Counted from the stretch's first letter, positions 1-38,439 are shown. The stretch: 64,000 nucleotides of DNA from Strongylocentrotus droebachiensis (GCA_035222895.1 JAVYIG010000602.1:186001-250000); one strand, 5' to 3'. Notes: generated by a model not told the origin, from the sequence alone. Numbers and translations are program-made.

Positions 1-149
1 AACCAAGTTTCTTGGATGCACATTATATCTGGGTGAATACCTAACAAATTGTTATCAATAAGGGAAGATAAAAAGTTTGCGCCATGCGCCGTCGAGCCTT
101 GTGCGTTCCATTGTACAATCAATAGGTCTGATATGGACTTATTAGTCAT
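1..149 (-). CDS. LINE ORF2, endonuclease N-terminus (runs off window)
   Basis: Read on the minus strand from ATG at 149-147, the frame stays open to base 1. It begins MTNKSISDLLIVQWNAQG and later PDIMCIQETW, the first two conserved blocks (N and E residues) of the APE-type endonuclease that opens ORF2 of jockey/CR1-like LINEs. The rest of the endonuclease and the reverse transcriptase lie outside the window. The ATG overlaps the ORF1 stop codon as ATGA. Confidence 0.85.
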   Translation of the reverse strand, partial: MTNKSISDLLIVQWNAQGSTAHGANFLSSLIDNNLLGIHPDIMCIQETW

Positions 150-1588
150 ATGAGGCGACTTTTTACCATTTCCATGGTAATGTCTACCTTCAAAATTTCT
201 TTGCCTGCTCTAACTACCGCTTCCAAGAAATTATCATCATTACTGGACTGAGGCAACTGTCGTACCACAAACAGAATAAACATAATCAAATCAATAGATG
301 TCATATTTACTGGAGTTTGGGTTGCAGTTTCCTTCTTTGTTTTTCGTACTGGAATTGGGATCTGGGAATGAGATCTGGGTATTGCCCTGTCCCTTTCTTC
401 CTGTCCCTTTCTTTCTCGTACTGTGTGTGGGGTATGGGCCTGAGGGTTCGGATTGGCTCTCTGAGGATTCGGATTGGCTCTCTGAGGATTATTTGGCCTT
501 GATTCTGTGTTATGTTTTTTGGCAGGTTTGTTTAGATTTGCACTACCCATGTCTTTCTGATTATCCATGTCAGTAACGGCATTTTCATGTATCTGTGCAC
601 GATGGGCCTTGGCCGCTTGGGCATAAGTGATGTTTTCCTGTAATTTTATTTTTTGAATTTGCTTCGCCTCTGCATAAAATTTACAACCTTGGTAAGCTGC
701 AGAGTGGTTTTCACCACATCTGAGGCATTTAGGGTTCTCCTTATTAGGGCAATCTTCGAACTCATGTTCTCCCCCGCATCTAACACATCGGATATTGCCT
801 TTACAAGTTTGCCTAATGTGTCCGAATAACTGACATTTATGGCATCGCGGCACAGGAGGGATATAGTCATCCACTTGCTTTACCTCATACAGAAAATGTA
901 TGGACTCGGGTAAGTTTTTACCCTTGAAAGTGAGGAGAACGGAAGGGGTTGCTACCATTTCTCCTTTGATCTTCTTCATAAATCTTTTAGCGTTCACTAC
1001 ATTCTGTTCTTTCAAAACTTCCTCTATTTCCTCGTTACTGATTTGGGGATCAATCTTGTGAATAACTCCTTTAGTGGTTGATTGGCTCCCATCGTATCGT
1101 GTAACTTTCACATTAATGCCCGCCAACTGGGTTAATTCCAACAGTTTGGGTATTTGGTTTTCGCTCTCACATCTCACAATCAACATGTTTCTTTCTTTTA
1201 CCATATCTTTTACTCTGCCTACAAGATCATGAATTTGTTTTACAACCTTCACGGGGTTGGCTCTGCACACATTCTTATTCTCCAATCCAACAATAACTAC
1301 TTTACCCTCAGAATGAGTTGGTGTCGAGCGGGAGAATTTGGGTATTTTGTTATTCTTTTCATGTAACACTCCATCACTATTGCTTCTAACCCTTGGCCTC
1401 TTTTTCGATTTTTTGCGTACTGCCGTTTTCCATGAACAATCTGCAATGTCACTATCTTCCAGGACCGTAGTACCGTCAGAAGATATACCTTCACCTAAAT
1501 CATGTACATCGTCCCGGTATTTCTCAGCAACGGCCGTCATATAATTCTCTTCCCCCGAAGATAAAGAGGAGAGAGAAATCGACGCCAT
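146..1588 (-). CDS. LINE ORF1 protein with three zinc knuckles
   Basis: A 480-residue open frame ending in TGA at 148-146. Gag-like ORF1 proteins of jockey-type LINEs bind the element RNA and accompany it to the nucleus. A basic stretch KKSKKRPRVR (59-68) is followed by an RRM-like region (about 95-225) and three CCHC knuckles: C249-C262 (CX2CX4HX4C), C268-C280 (CX2CX3HX4C) and C288-C302 (CX2CX3HX6C). The last 100 residues are Asn/Pro/Gln rich with a repeated ANPNPQ. The frame is intact, so the copy is probably young. It lies left of ABCC exon 18 and on the same strand, presumably in an intron of that gene. Confidence 0.9.
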   Translation of the reverse strand: MASISLSSLSSGEENYMTAVAEKYRDDVHDLGEGISSDGTTVLEDSDIADCSWKTAVRKKSKKRPRVRSNSDGVLHEKNNKIPKFSRSTPTHSEGKVVIVGLENKNVCRANPVKVVKQIHDLVGRVKDMVKERNMLIVRCESENQIPKLLELTQLAGINVKVTRYDGSQSTTKGVIHKIDPQISNEEIEEVLKEQNVVNAKRFMKKIKGEMVATPSVLLTFKGKNLPESIHFLYEVKQVDDYIPPVPRCHKCQLFGHIRQTCKGNIRCVRCGGEHEFEDCPNKENPKCLRCGENHSAAYQGCKFYAEAKQIQKIKLQENITYAQAAKAHRAQIHENAVTDMDNQKDMGSANLNKPAKKHNTESRPNNPQRANPNPQRANPNPQAHTPHTVRERKGQEERDRAIPRSHSQIPIPVRKTKKETATQTPVNMTSIDLIMFILFVVRQLPQSSNDDNFLEAVVRAGKEILKVDITMEMVKSRLI

Positions 1589-2006
1589 TCAATTTTCAAA
1601 CGCGCATAATTAAGATTAGTAGGATAAGTGAAAATTCTTACCTTTCAAGGCTGTGTTATTTAAGTTGTTAATCTTACGTGAATGGAGGGATGAAAATGAG
1701 TGCAATAAATCACCACAGGATCGCCACTTAGGGTCACCTCCTAGACCTTTGCCTTGACTACAGTGACGAACGAGTTAAAACGTGAAGATGTGATCCAACA
1801 ACGAGATTGCTACGGCGAACGCTCGTATAGTCCGATGGGCTGGACACGGTACAGGATTGACTCAGCTGCCGTCGAGTTCAGAGGGGTGCGGCTGGTTCGA
1901 AATTCCCGCCAAAATTCTATATAATACACGCCAATTAGGAGCTTTTAGAGAAAGCGACCGTCTCCGTTGTATGGTCGTATATTCGTTTGATTAATATTAT
2001 TAATAC
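1589..2006 (-). other. probable 5' leader of the LINE plus intron sequence
   Basis: Noncoding stretch upstream of the LINE ORF1 start. Its GC content is higher between about 1740 and 1910 than in the surrounding intron, consistent with a LINE 5' UTR and internal promoter, but I cannot place the element's 5' end or a target duplication. Confidence 0.35.
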
Positions 2007-2197
2007 AGCTTAATTAATATCTTGACCTTGAGAGGGAGCTATTCAACATAAAGTGTTTATTATTTACAATTTCATAACTTTAGAGTCGATTTCGACCGCG
2101 ACAACGATCACTGAATATTGTAGGATCGTATATGCTTCCAATATGTTCATTTGAACCAAATTCATGACCCAATACCAAAACTTTGTATTACCTTTAA
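2007..2197. repeat. 191-bp dispersed repeat, copy 1
   Basis: From agcttaattaatatcttgac to ctttaa this block is repeated in the same orientation at 10726-10916, the same length and with about three differences. One minus-strand frame is open for about 55 codons in both copies and then stops; I do not recognise the peptide. Both copies lie in or next to ABCC introns. Confidence 0.85.
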
Positions 2198-2462
2198 TTA
2201 ATGTTTTTATATAAGCAATCAATATTGAAAATGTTTATTTTATTCAATTGTATGTTATTGTTTATATTACACATTTGGAGAAATAAAACAAAATTGCTTT
2301 AAAAAGAAGTCTGTGCGTGTGTGTGGGGGGGGGGGGGGGACAAAGGAGGCATGTGCCGCCCCTGCTGCTGATCGTATGTGATCATCTCGCACTTATACTA
2401 CTATGACAAAAGGGATGAATTATGGTCAAAGGGATTTAGATTTTTCTAAATAAAGTACTCAC

Positions 2463-29722
<27,260 letters not shown>

Positions 29723-29815
29723 GGTTTCCTGTATGAATAAAAACAACATAAAGAATAACATGCAACGAAATAAATGTCAATATACAATCAATATAGTGCT
29801 TATTCAAAAAAAGTA

Positions 29816-30108
29816 CACACTGTGAAAGTATCCGACAAAATTATAATTTCGCGATATCTGCATGATTTTCGGGGATGAAATTATGGGAGAGGGTCTATTC
29901 AGTCAGATGGCACCTAAAGTATTGACAATATGTTACGCTTGAGTGAGCACTGGCTACTTTTAACGAAGAAAAAAAATCGCCATCGAAATAAGGCATTGAT
30001 TACTCAATTATGTTAATAATTAAAGTGCCATCTGATTGAAAAAGCCTTTACCCCTAAATCTTGCGGATATCGTGAAATTATGATTTCAGAGGATATTTAC
30101 ACAATTTG
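29816..30108. repeat. foldback element upstream of the first coding exon
   Basis: The arms (about 29816-29945 and 29998-30108) share tatcc, ataatttcgcgatatc-like, cagatggcac and aattattaac-like blocks in inverted order. About 50 bp separate them. It lies roughly 90 bp upstream of exon 1 of the ABCC gene on that gene's strand. Confidence 0.75.
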
Positions 30109-30200
30109 CATTTTAAATACCGTTTTTAATGTAATTATGATGTTCCATGTTAGACTCATTCATTAATCTTAACGGATAAGCTGTAACGATTAGTAGATGA

Positions 30201-30257
30201 AGAGAGAGAGAGAGAGAGAGATAGAGAGAGAAAGAGAAAGAGAAAGAGAAAGAGAGA
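30201..30257. repeat. (AG)n / (AGAAAG)n microsatellite
   Basis: Purine-only run; the matching open frames on both strands are artefacts. Confidence 0.9.
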
Positions 30258-30655
30258 GTCGGAGAAGGATAAAAACTGAGAAAAGGGGAGGGAAAAGGGG
30301 AGAGAAAAGGGAGAGTTTAAGGAGTGACATAAATATACAACAGATGGTAACTTATAAACAAAATACAAGAAATAACATAATCCTCGATATCAAGATAAAA
30401 GTTTCAACTTAAAATGTGTAAGCTTTAGTGTTATCTTTAAATACACAAAAATGTTAACCAATACGGATATATTTCTTGAATGTGTGAATAAATGTGTAAA
30501 GACGTGTAAGCAGAGGGCCAAAGTCAGAAAAGAGGGGTTTGCTTGCCACTAACACACAAACTGAGCACACCTTGTTCATCCGAAAGATTCTTTCATAATA
30601 CACAATATTTAAAAGGTGTTAAAAAAATATTTGTAGCAAACACCCTGTAGTGACT

Positions 30656-32550
30656 TATTATTATTATTATTATTATTATTATTTATTCGACCATAAAAAC
30701 ACATTCAGCATGTACAGTGTATATAGGTATATACAGAGTGAAATAGGAAAAATACAAAGTAAGATAAAGAAGGAATAGCATGTGGGTCAGGGTGCACAAA
30801 AGCGAAATTCTTCCCTGTTGCCCGGGGGCATGTGCACCCTCACATGCCATTCCGAGACATAATAGAATATATTGCAAGGTTCACATTATATAAGTATACA
30901 AAATAATTACAAACACTCATTCAGAAAATCATGATTAAATTAAATTTCGATAAATGCATTAAGAGGATATGAAGCTGCAATGAATAGAGTGCTTTAAGAT
31001 TTGTATGCAGAAAAAACTTAAAACTTAAAATAACCAGAACACAAATAACATAAATCGTCATTATTCAATTGATCCAACGGTGTCTCATTCAAAGAAATTC
31101 TAATTAAAAAGAAAAAAGAAGAGATGTGTAATTGTTCAAGGTAAATCTGACCAGCAATTTCTTGTATATAACAAAAATATACATATGAATAGAGCGTAAA
31201 TATTGTTTTGGGCTATACAATCAAGGAAATTATAAAACGTCATGTACCACAATAATGTACAATTTTTGCAGAAATTAAAGGTGCAATAAGCATTAGGATT
31301 GATAATCATTCACAAAATATTGAGTAGGGCCTATGGTGTTATCATTTAAGAAGAGTGGCATAATGTGGATATGAAGCTATCAATGTGGACCATTGTTCCA
31401 GGTTCAATTAATATAATCATTGTATCATTGAAAGAGAAAAAAAAAAAAGAAAAAAAAAATTAAACAAGTCACATTCTGAATCCAGTGTTTCAATAAGTTC
31501 TTGGATATTGATAAACAATGATTATTAAAGAAAAGGAGGAATCCCCCACTCTCAGTGAGGAAGCCCCTCTCAGTTTGAAAATTAGTTAGAATCGAGAAGG
31601 GACCGCTTCATAGAGAGTAGAAAGGATGAAAGTGAGGAGACCACCGATGCATCCCTAACCTCTAACGGTAATTCATCCCATACCCGAGGAAATCTCCGGG
31701 AAGCGGACAGGAACAGGGCCTGTGTTCGTGATTGCTGATGAATGAAGGACAGTGTAAAGAGGCGTCTCTTGCTAATGGCTATGTTTTCTATTAGTGTTTC
31801 ACAGTCACAACAAAAGTACAGACATTTGAAGGTAAATGAACATAAAAGATAATCTCTACGAGCTGACAAGGTAGACCAGTTGAGAACCCTTAACCTTTCT
31901 TCATACGGCATTTCTCCTCTTCTCTGTTTAAGAGCAACGCGCGTTGCTATACGTTGGATTCTTTCTAATTGTTGTGTTTGTTTTAGGGTATTGGGATGCC
32001 ATGCAGGGATGCCATATTCAAGTATTGGCAGTACCAAGGCCTTGTAGAGGGCAAATATAGCAGAGGTGGACGAACCACGGGCTACAACTCTTATAAACCC
32101 AAGAAGACGACTCGCGCGTGCAGTAATTGCATCAACCTGAATGTTCCAAGAGAGGTTTGAACCTATTACAATACCAAGATATTTGTAAGAAGTGACAGAA
32201 GAAAGCAGTGTGTCACCCAGGGTATAGACGGCATTTTGGATGTTCCGCTTCCTAGTTATATGCATCACTTTCGTTTTGGATGGATTGAATGACATGCCAT
32301 TTGTAATTGTCCATTGATGGAGTGAGTCTAAGTCATGTTGCAATTGCATTTCATCATCGTGTGAACGAATTGTACGAAACAGTAACATATCGTCAGCAAA
32401 AAGAAAAAGATCGGAGGAAACATCAGAGATAACATTGTTGACAAATAGATTAAAAAGTAGCGGTCCAATTACACTACCCTGGGGCACACCAGAAGGGACA
32501 TTACTCCAAGAAGAGAGAGAACCCAGGAACATTACTCTTTGGAGCCGATT
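30656..32550 (-). mobile_element. 5'-truncated LINE with (AAT)n tail
   Basis: The element reads right to left: reverse transcriptase C-terminal half (32550-31582), then a noncoding 3' UTR of about 900 bp ending in (TTA)n at 30656-30686, i.e. an (AAT)n tail on its own strand. The 5' truncation point meets the plus-strand LINE at about 32546-32555. Confidence 0.8.
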
Positions 32551-32571
32551 TGATATCATTGTTAAATTCAA
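31582..32571 (-). pseudogene. LINE reverse transcriptase (C-terminal two thirds), open frame
   Basis: About 320 uninterrupted codons. LQRVMFLGS and GVPQGSVIGPLLF are RT blocks, FLFADDMLLF carries the catalytic FADD (about residues 57-63), then PSKTKVMHITRKR, SVTSYKYLGIVIGSNLSW and the C-terminal region ALVLPILEYGIPAWHP. No stop is needed before 31582. The first 150-200 RT residues and the endonuclease are missing through 5' truncation, so it cannot act alone. CR1/jockey-like by motif spacing. The frame's apparent first codons beyond about 32550 belong to the neighbouring LINE. Confidence 0.88.
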
Positions 32572-32815
32572 TAGCTATCGCACCCGAGAACAGGTCTACA
32601 GTGCACGATTCAAGATAAAGAATCTTAGCGCTGAGAATAAACACCATGTCTACATCAATGAAAGCCTCACTAAGAAGCGAAAAGAACTTCTCTGGAAGGT
32701 TAGAAACAAATTCAAGAAAATCATTGATAAGACATGGACCCAAGATGGACGAATTTGCATTAAACAGAAAGAAGGAAAAGGAAGAGTGAATGTCTCAAGA
32801 GAGAGAGAGACTTAG
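32546..32815 (+). pseudogene. LINE ORF1 C-terminal domain
   Basis: From RFDIIVKFNSYRTREQVY to KEGKGRVNVSRERE, the C-terminal domain of L1/CR1-type ORF1 (RRM-adjacent): HHVYINESLTKKRKELL and WTQDGRICIKQ. Begins abruptly at the junction with the minus-strand LINE. Confidence 0.8.
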
Positions 32816-33178
32816 AAAAACTAAGCGTTTATATGAGAAATTCTGCTATAATTATAATTTGAACTGAGTGTTTGAGCCTCCGCCCATAAATGGTGGTGCT
32901 GCAGAAATTATTCATGAACTTGTATATACCTGTTTGCCATTTCGAAACAATATACTCTTCTTAACAAAATAGAGGTATTATTAGAGATAAAATCGTCTCG
33001 AAATAATGCCAGCTTGGCTCATGTTGAGAGTTTTAAGCGTTACATTCAATTTAATTGAGAAGGAGACGAACGTTATTTCAAATTAATTGTATTTATATTT
33101 CAAGTTTTCTTGTTATTTTTTTGTCTTCATTTGTTATTTCTTCAATAGTTTTCTTTGTCCTATTTCATCATTTTAATC

Positions 33179-33448
33179 ATGGTCAATGTTTTTCCTTGTT
33201 ATATATGCGAAAAACCCGTAAAGTGTAATAAAAAAGCGCTACTTTGTACAAAATGTAACCAATGGATACATATTTCATGTGGAGATGTATCTTCCAAACA
33301 ATATGATGCTAAAACTGAACAATTTCACAATTGGCAATGTACCAAATGTATTTTTCTAGAAATACCGCTTTGGAATGTTGAGGATATAGTAAAAGATGGA
33401 AATGTGAGCTTGAACCATACGAATTCTGTTGATATAGTCATTGGCTGA
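33179..33448 (+). CDS. LINE ORF2 N-terminal PHD-like zinc finger
   Basis: From ATG 33179, CYICEKPVKCNKK leads into a C4HC3-type finger: CX2C, CTKC, HISC, W and CTKC at the end. PHD fingers at the start of ORF2 occur in several CR1/L2-like LINEs. The frame stops at 33446-33448 before the endonuclease, which continues in another frame, so the copy is broken here. Confidence 0.75.
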   Translation: MVNVFPCYICEKPVKCNKKALLCTKCNQWIHISCGDVSSKQYDAKTEQFHNWQCTKCIFLEIPLWNVEDIVKDGNVSLNHTNSVDIVIG

Positions 33449-33479
33449 AGTATTCCTGTACCTCTATAATTTTTTTCAT

Positions 33480-34160
33480 AAGGGTAAAGGATTTAAAATT
33501 ACACATTTAAATATTCTTAGTCTTAGAAATAAGGTGGATGATTTGCGATTAGATTTGAAAGAACTAAATTCTGACCTTGTCAGAAACATGGCTAAGTGAA
33601 AATATTTGTAATTCATTGTTACAAATTGATGGGTATCATTTTGAAAGACTTGATAGAGACGAAAAGGGAGGAGGAGTTGGATGTTTTATACAAAAGAATA
33701 TATCATATATTAGACGACCTGATCTTGAAGACCGTGAGTTAGAAATTATGTGGCTAGAGATAAGACAACAAATTCACAAATCAAAGTATCTCGGAGTTGT
33801 ATATCGTCCACCTAACAGTAGAAGTGCATTTGGTATCAAATGATATTGTAATATTAGGTGATTTAAATTTTAATATGCTTACTCAGAATAATATTTCAAA
33901 TCAGATAAATGATCTGAGTGACAATATGCATTTGTCTCAGCTGATAAGGAACCCGAAACGTATAACCGTTAATAGTACTACCCTTGTTGATCTAATTCTG
34001 GTGTCAAATAATTTGAAATCACTGCAGAGTGGCACACAGTCTAACGGTCTAAGTGATCATTTTATTGATTTACCTTGTATTGAAAGAAAAAACACGCCCT
34101 CTATATGTTCTGTGAGAACCTACCGTTCATTAAGAAACTTTAAAGTAGATATTCATTGAT
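33480..34160 (+). pseudogene. LINE APE-type endonuclease, frameshifted
   Basis: Blocks in order: KGFKITHLNILSLRNKVDDL, then LSETWLSENICNS with QIDGYHFERLDRDEKGGGVG, YLGVVYRPPNS, VILGDLNFNML, VNSTTLVDLILVSNN, and GLSDHFIDLPCI. These are the catalytic and metal-binding blocks N, E(T/S)W, D/GGG, YRPP, GDLN and SDH of the EEP family. Two frameshifts (near 33575 and 33835). Confidence 0.85.
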
Positions 34161-34164
34161 TTTT

Positions 34165-35060
34165 AAAACTAACTTTATTTTCATTATGCAAAGTTGAAAC
34201 TTTTATTCGACAAGGTTATCAAAATGCAATGCTTGGAAACATTCGCAGTAATGATTATTATAAATTACAAAACGCTTAAATACAGCCCCGGCATTGCACG
34301 TGATGAGCTCTCCGAACGCTGCTGAGATGTGTGAGATCACAGTATGGACATGATTTGCACAAGCAGACGATGTCCCATGACATCTCACACATTTTTAGTG
34401 CCTGTGTTTTCATCTTCTCTTGAGTTCTTTCTCTTACTTCACTTCCGTCAGGCTAAATGTATAATATATTGCCTTACTCTAAACCCCGCACATGGTTTTA
34501 TTTTGTGGACAAATGCAGCGATACAAAAAATAAAGAATCTGTCGCTTGTAAACAAAAAACGCCATTGTTTATTCAGCTGCACACTCCGCGGTATGTTCGG
34601 CGTTTCAAGAAGGAACAAAAGTCGTCCTTAATATCATTTCGGGTTTTTTTCAATTTGAAAGTCTGGTTTCTTTGATTGTTAATCAACCCCTATCCTGTGT
34701 ATTTACAAGCAAAATATTTTAGTTATCAGAATCGGGTCATATCCCCTTTTGAATGGTTTGACATGCCTACACTAAACTCCTTATAATTTGACAATTAATA
34801 GTTTTGCAATTTTGTTCATTCTTTATGGGATGTCGTCTGCTTGGGCAGTATTGGACCATATAGTGACGTTGTTAAAACATCGTTATTTTTCCGGCGAATC
34901 TCTCGTATATCCCAGCTGCTATATATGGAGGTGGTTGTATTTGTATTTTTATAAATCACCCGAAATGTAGTTGACCTAAAACTTGTACGATGGCCATCTG
35001 TTAGATTACCAGTTTCTAGTGATAAAGTAGTTGACATATTTGTGATTTTCTTTAAATTTC
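34165..35060. other. unidentified insert within the LINE endonuclease/RT linker
   Basis: The LINE reading runs out after NFKVDIH and resumes near 35080 with DVKVINWDNLYLN. The roughly 900 bp between contain an inverted pair (gctgagatgtgtgagatcac against gacatctcacaca, 34318-34392) and short open frames that I do not recognise. No clear target duplication. Confidence 0.4.
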
Positions 35061-35079
35061 ACCTTTAATGAAATTTCTT

Positions 35080-35420
35080 TCAAAAATGATGTTAAAGTCA
35101 TAAACTGGGATAATTTGTACTTAAACAATCACAATTTTGAGAATATGTGGAATATTTTCAAACGTAAATTCAAAGACATTTGTGATCTTCATGTACCGTA
35201 TGTCACAGTAAGAAAACGTTCTAGGGGATCACCTTGGATTACCAACGGATAAATGCAAATTTTAAATGCAAATTTGATAAACACAGAACTACAGACTACT
35301 GGGAAAAGTTTAAAGAATTCAGAAATAGGGCGAATGCACTGAACAAGAAGCTAAAGAAACAATATTATATGAATCTTTGCATTAAAAATGGAAATGATAT
35401 GAAAAAATCCTGGAGAGTAC
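35080..35420 (+). pseudogene. LINE ORF2 linker before the RT, interrupted
   Basis: NNHNFENMWNIFKRKFKDIC and RGSPWITNG followed by a stop, then in another frame YWEKFKEFRNRANALNKKLK and NDMKKSWR. This is the standard region between endonuclease and RT (PWxxxE). It ends at the 8-bp target site of the 11.7-kb insertion. Confidence 0.8.
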
Positions 35421-35819
35421 CAGGCGCGGATCCAGGGGGGGGGGCCGAGCGGGCCTTGGCCCCCCCCCCGCAAAAAAAAAAAAAAAAAAAAGGGAGAGAA
35501 AAAAGGAAAAGAAGGGAAAGGGAAAGGGGAGAGAAAGGGAAAGAAAGAAGAAGAAGAAGAAAAGAAAAGGGGGAAGAAGGAGATCGGGGGGCCGAAAGGG
35601 CCTTGCCTCCAAAGCTGTTGATCACCCCCCCCCCCCCCCCAATCAAAAAAATAAGAGAGAAGGAAGGAAAGGGAAAGAAAAAAGGAAAAGAGGAGATACT
35701 GGCGTACTGATACTGATTGCTCATCTGACCGTGATTAATAAAACCCCAAAGCTTTCGGGGGCTCTGCCCCCTGGATTCCGCCTTGGGCCCTACGGCGGGC
35801 CCTTCCCAACTAACAATTG

Positions 35820-36480
35820 GACGTTTTCTGAACGTTCTAAAAACGTTCCAAGTTGGTTTTTGGACGTTTTGTGAAAACGTTTTTTGGACGTCAAAATGTG
35901 GTAGGTTTTCGACGTATTTAAAACGTTTTATTGGACGTTTTAAAAACGTGTTTTAAACGTTAAAAGAACCAAAAAAAACCCTTTAAAAACCTTTCAGACA
36001 TTCGAAAAGTCCAAAAACCTTTTGAAAACGTTCTAAATATATTGTTGACGTTGTTAAAAACGTTTGGAACGTTCTTAAAACGTTTTTAAAACGTTAAAAT
36101 GCACTACAAACGTTTTAAGAACGTCTAGAAAACCTTTTAAAACACGTCTGGAACGTTTATAAAACGTTTTCTAAACGTCCAAATGTTCTACAAACGTTTT
36201 AAGAACGTCTAGAAAACCTTTTAAAACACGTCTGGAACGTTTATAAAACGTTTTCTAAACGTCCAAATGTTCTACAAACGTTTAAAAAACCTTTTAAAAC
36301 ACGTCTGGAACGTTTATAGAACGTTTTCTAAACGTCCAAATGGTCTACAAACGTTTTAAGAACGTTTAAAAAACCTTTTAAAACACGTCTAAAACGTTCA
36401 TAAAACGTTTTAGGAGATCGTCAGAAAACCTTTATAGAATGTCTGAAAATGTCTCGGGCGTTGAAAGAATGCGCAACAAA
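35820..36480. repeat. left subterminal ACGTT array
   Basis: Dozens of aaacgttt / ggacgttt / gaacgttc motifs in both orientations. From about 36105 a unit of about 75-85 bp (acaaacgttttaagaacgtc ... gtccaaatg) is repeated four times. Confidence 0.88.
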
Positions 36481-36909
36481 CATTTAAGAACGTCCTGCAA
36501 AAGTGTTAAGAATGTTCAACAAATACAAATGGTATATGAAATAAATACTGGGTCACACATTTGATCGATTTCAGGATTTTATTATCAAACATAAATAAAT
36601 GTTCAAAGACTTGGTAATAATAGTACATGTATTTCAAGGTTACTTATAAAAAGATACAATGTTCTCTGTAGGTTTCCGTGGTGATAAAGTATTCACAACT
36701 GAAAGTTTTCATAACACCATGTGGTATACGAGCATCCAATAGACGTCTATTTCAGGCTGGTGATAGACAAGTGATATCACAAGGAGAAAATCTAGAGAAA
36801 TACGGTTGAAAAATTGGCGTAAAATAGACTTAAATAAGATTATAAACAGCCAACAGAAATTTGGTTGGGATGGTCCATTTGAAACCACAGATTTACAAGA
36901 AAAAAATGT

Positions 36910-38280
36910 ACAAGATGACGATATGTCATTATAGTAAGTGGCAAGTATGAATACTCAATATTACCAATCTATTAATAAAAAAGGCAAGTCTATGAATATA
37001 TCTAGTGTAAAAAAATTGGCAGCACACATATTGCATTTTTGGTTGCAGCATACTCAACAAAAGTAACTTGAGTGATTTATAGAACCCGTAATTTCTTTGA
37101 TTCCTGAAAAGATGTTGTTAATTCGTACCGAAAACATGTACCAACTAAATGACAAAAAAAACTGGGCATAATTGGTGTGATTGACCTCTGGTAAAACCTT
37201 AACGAGAACTGTATAGTATTACCATTTACTATATTGTCCTTTTGATCCCCAACAGATGTTGTAGTCAGGTCCAGATTTGTGCTATAAACGAGTTTTATCA
37301 GAAGCCAGCATTAGAACTTTCATCTTCCATGAAATACAAAATCCATCATATAACATAGTAACAATCAACACATAATTATTTACATTAATGAGATACAATT
37401 TGAAGATATGTCATATAACTGGCAAGTATGAAAACTTAAATTTACCAATCTATACATAGGAAAGGCAAGACTATAAATATATCTAGTGTCATGAATTTGG
37501 CAGCACACGCATAGCATTTTTGGTTACAGCATACTCAACAAAAGTAACTCAAGTGATTTACGGAACCCGTAATTTCCTCTTTGATTCCTGAAATATGTTG
37601 TTAATTTGTACTGAAAACATGTACCAACTAAATGACAAAGAAAACTTGGCATAATTGGTGTGATTGACCTCTGGTAAAACCTTAACGAGAACTGTATAGT
37701 TTTACCATTTACTATATCGTCCTCTTGATCCCACACAGATTTTGTAGTCGGGTCCAGATTTGTGCTATAAACGAGTTTTATCAGAAGCCAGCATTAGAAC
37801 TTTCATCTTCCATGAAAAACAAAATCCATCATAATCAACAAATAGTTATTTACATTAATGAGATACAAGTTGAAAATATGTCATATAACTGGCATGTATG
37901 AAAACTGAAATCTACCTGGCTATTTAGAGAAAAGGCAAGACTATAAATATATCTAGTGTTAAGAATTTGGCAGCACATATGTAGCATTTTTGGTTACAGC
38001 ACAATCAACAAAAGTAACTTGAGTGATTTATAGAACCTGTAATTTCCTCTTTGATTCCTGAAAGATGTTGTTAATTCATACTGAAAACATGTACCAACTA
38101 AATGACAAAGAAAACTTGGCATAATTGGTGTGATTGACCTCCGGTAAAACCTTTATGAGAACTGTATATGTCTCAAATACCATTTAATATATTGTCCTTT
38201 TGATCCACCAAAGATTTTGTAGTTAGGTCCAGATTTGTTCTATAAATGAGTTTTATCAGAAGCCAGTATGTAACTACATA
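36910..38280. repeat. three tandem copies of a roughly 475-bp repeat
   Basis: Copies around 36910-37390, 37391-37870 and 37871-38280 share tggcagcacaca, ttgattcctgaaa, gaaaacatgtaccaactaaa, ggcataattggtgtgattga and atcagaagccag in order. The offsets are 481 and 470 bp. It lies immediately downstream (3') of the DUF4806 gene on that gene's strand. Confidence 0.9.
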
Positions 38281-38317
38281 GCGAATCGAGAACAGATGTC
38301 ATCAGCGTTTATCCTTT

Positions 38318-38434
38318 TTAATTCTCCATGACACCCTCCTCCTCGTCTTCAGTGGCATCTGCAACAGCAGCAACATCTTTGGCAACATCTTCGGCAGCGA
38401 CAGCTGGAACTCTAGCCCCATCGGTATCAGGTTT
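38318..38434 (-). CDS. DUF4806 gene exon 5 (terminal)
   Basis: 38 codons plus TAA. Acceptor tgcag. Ala/Val/Asp-rich tail KPDTDGARVPAVAAEDVAKD ... EEEGVMEN. The 475-bp tandem array follows directly, so the 3' UTR would run into it. Confidence 0.82.
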   Translation of the reverse strand, partial: KPDTDGARVPAVAAEDVAKDVAAVADATEDEEEGVMEN

Positions 38435-38439
38435 CTGCA

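Noticed and set aside
30156..30412. Open frames on both strands over the AG repeat
   Set aside because: Simple-repeat artefacts; the two strands mirror each other.
34344..34631. 95-codon plus-strand frame in the LINE interruption
   Set aside because: No recognisable domain; may belong to an unidentified insert but cannot be called a gene.
35234..35710. 158-codon plus-strand frame with Lys/Arg/Glu-rich second half
   Set aside because: The first part is LINE linker sequence; the rest is the purine-rich end of the 11.7-kb element read in frame by chance.
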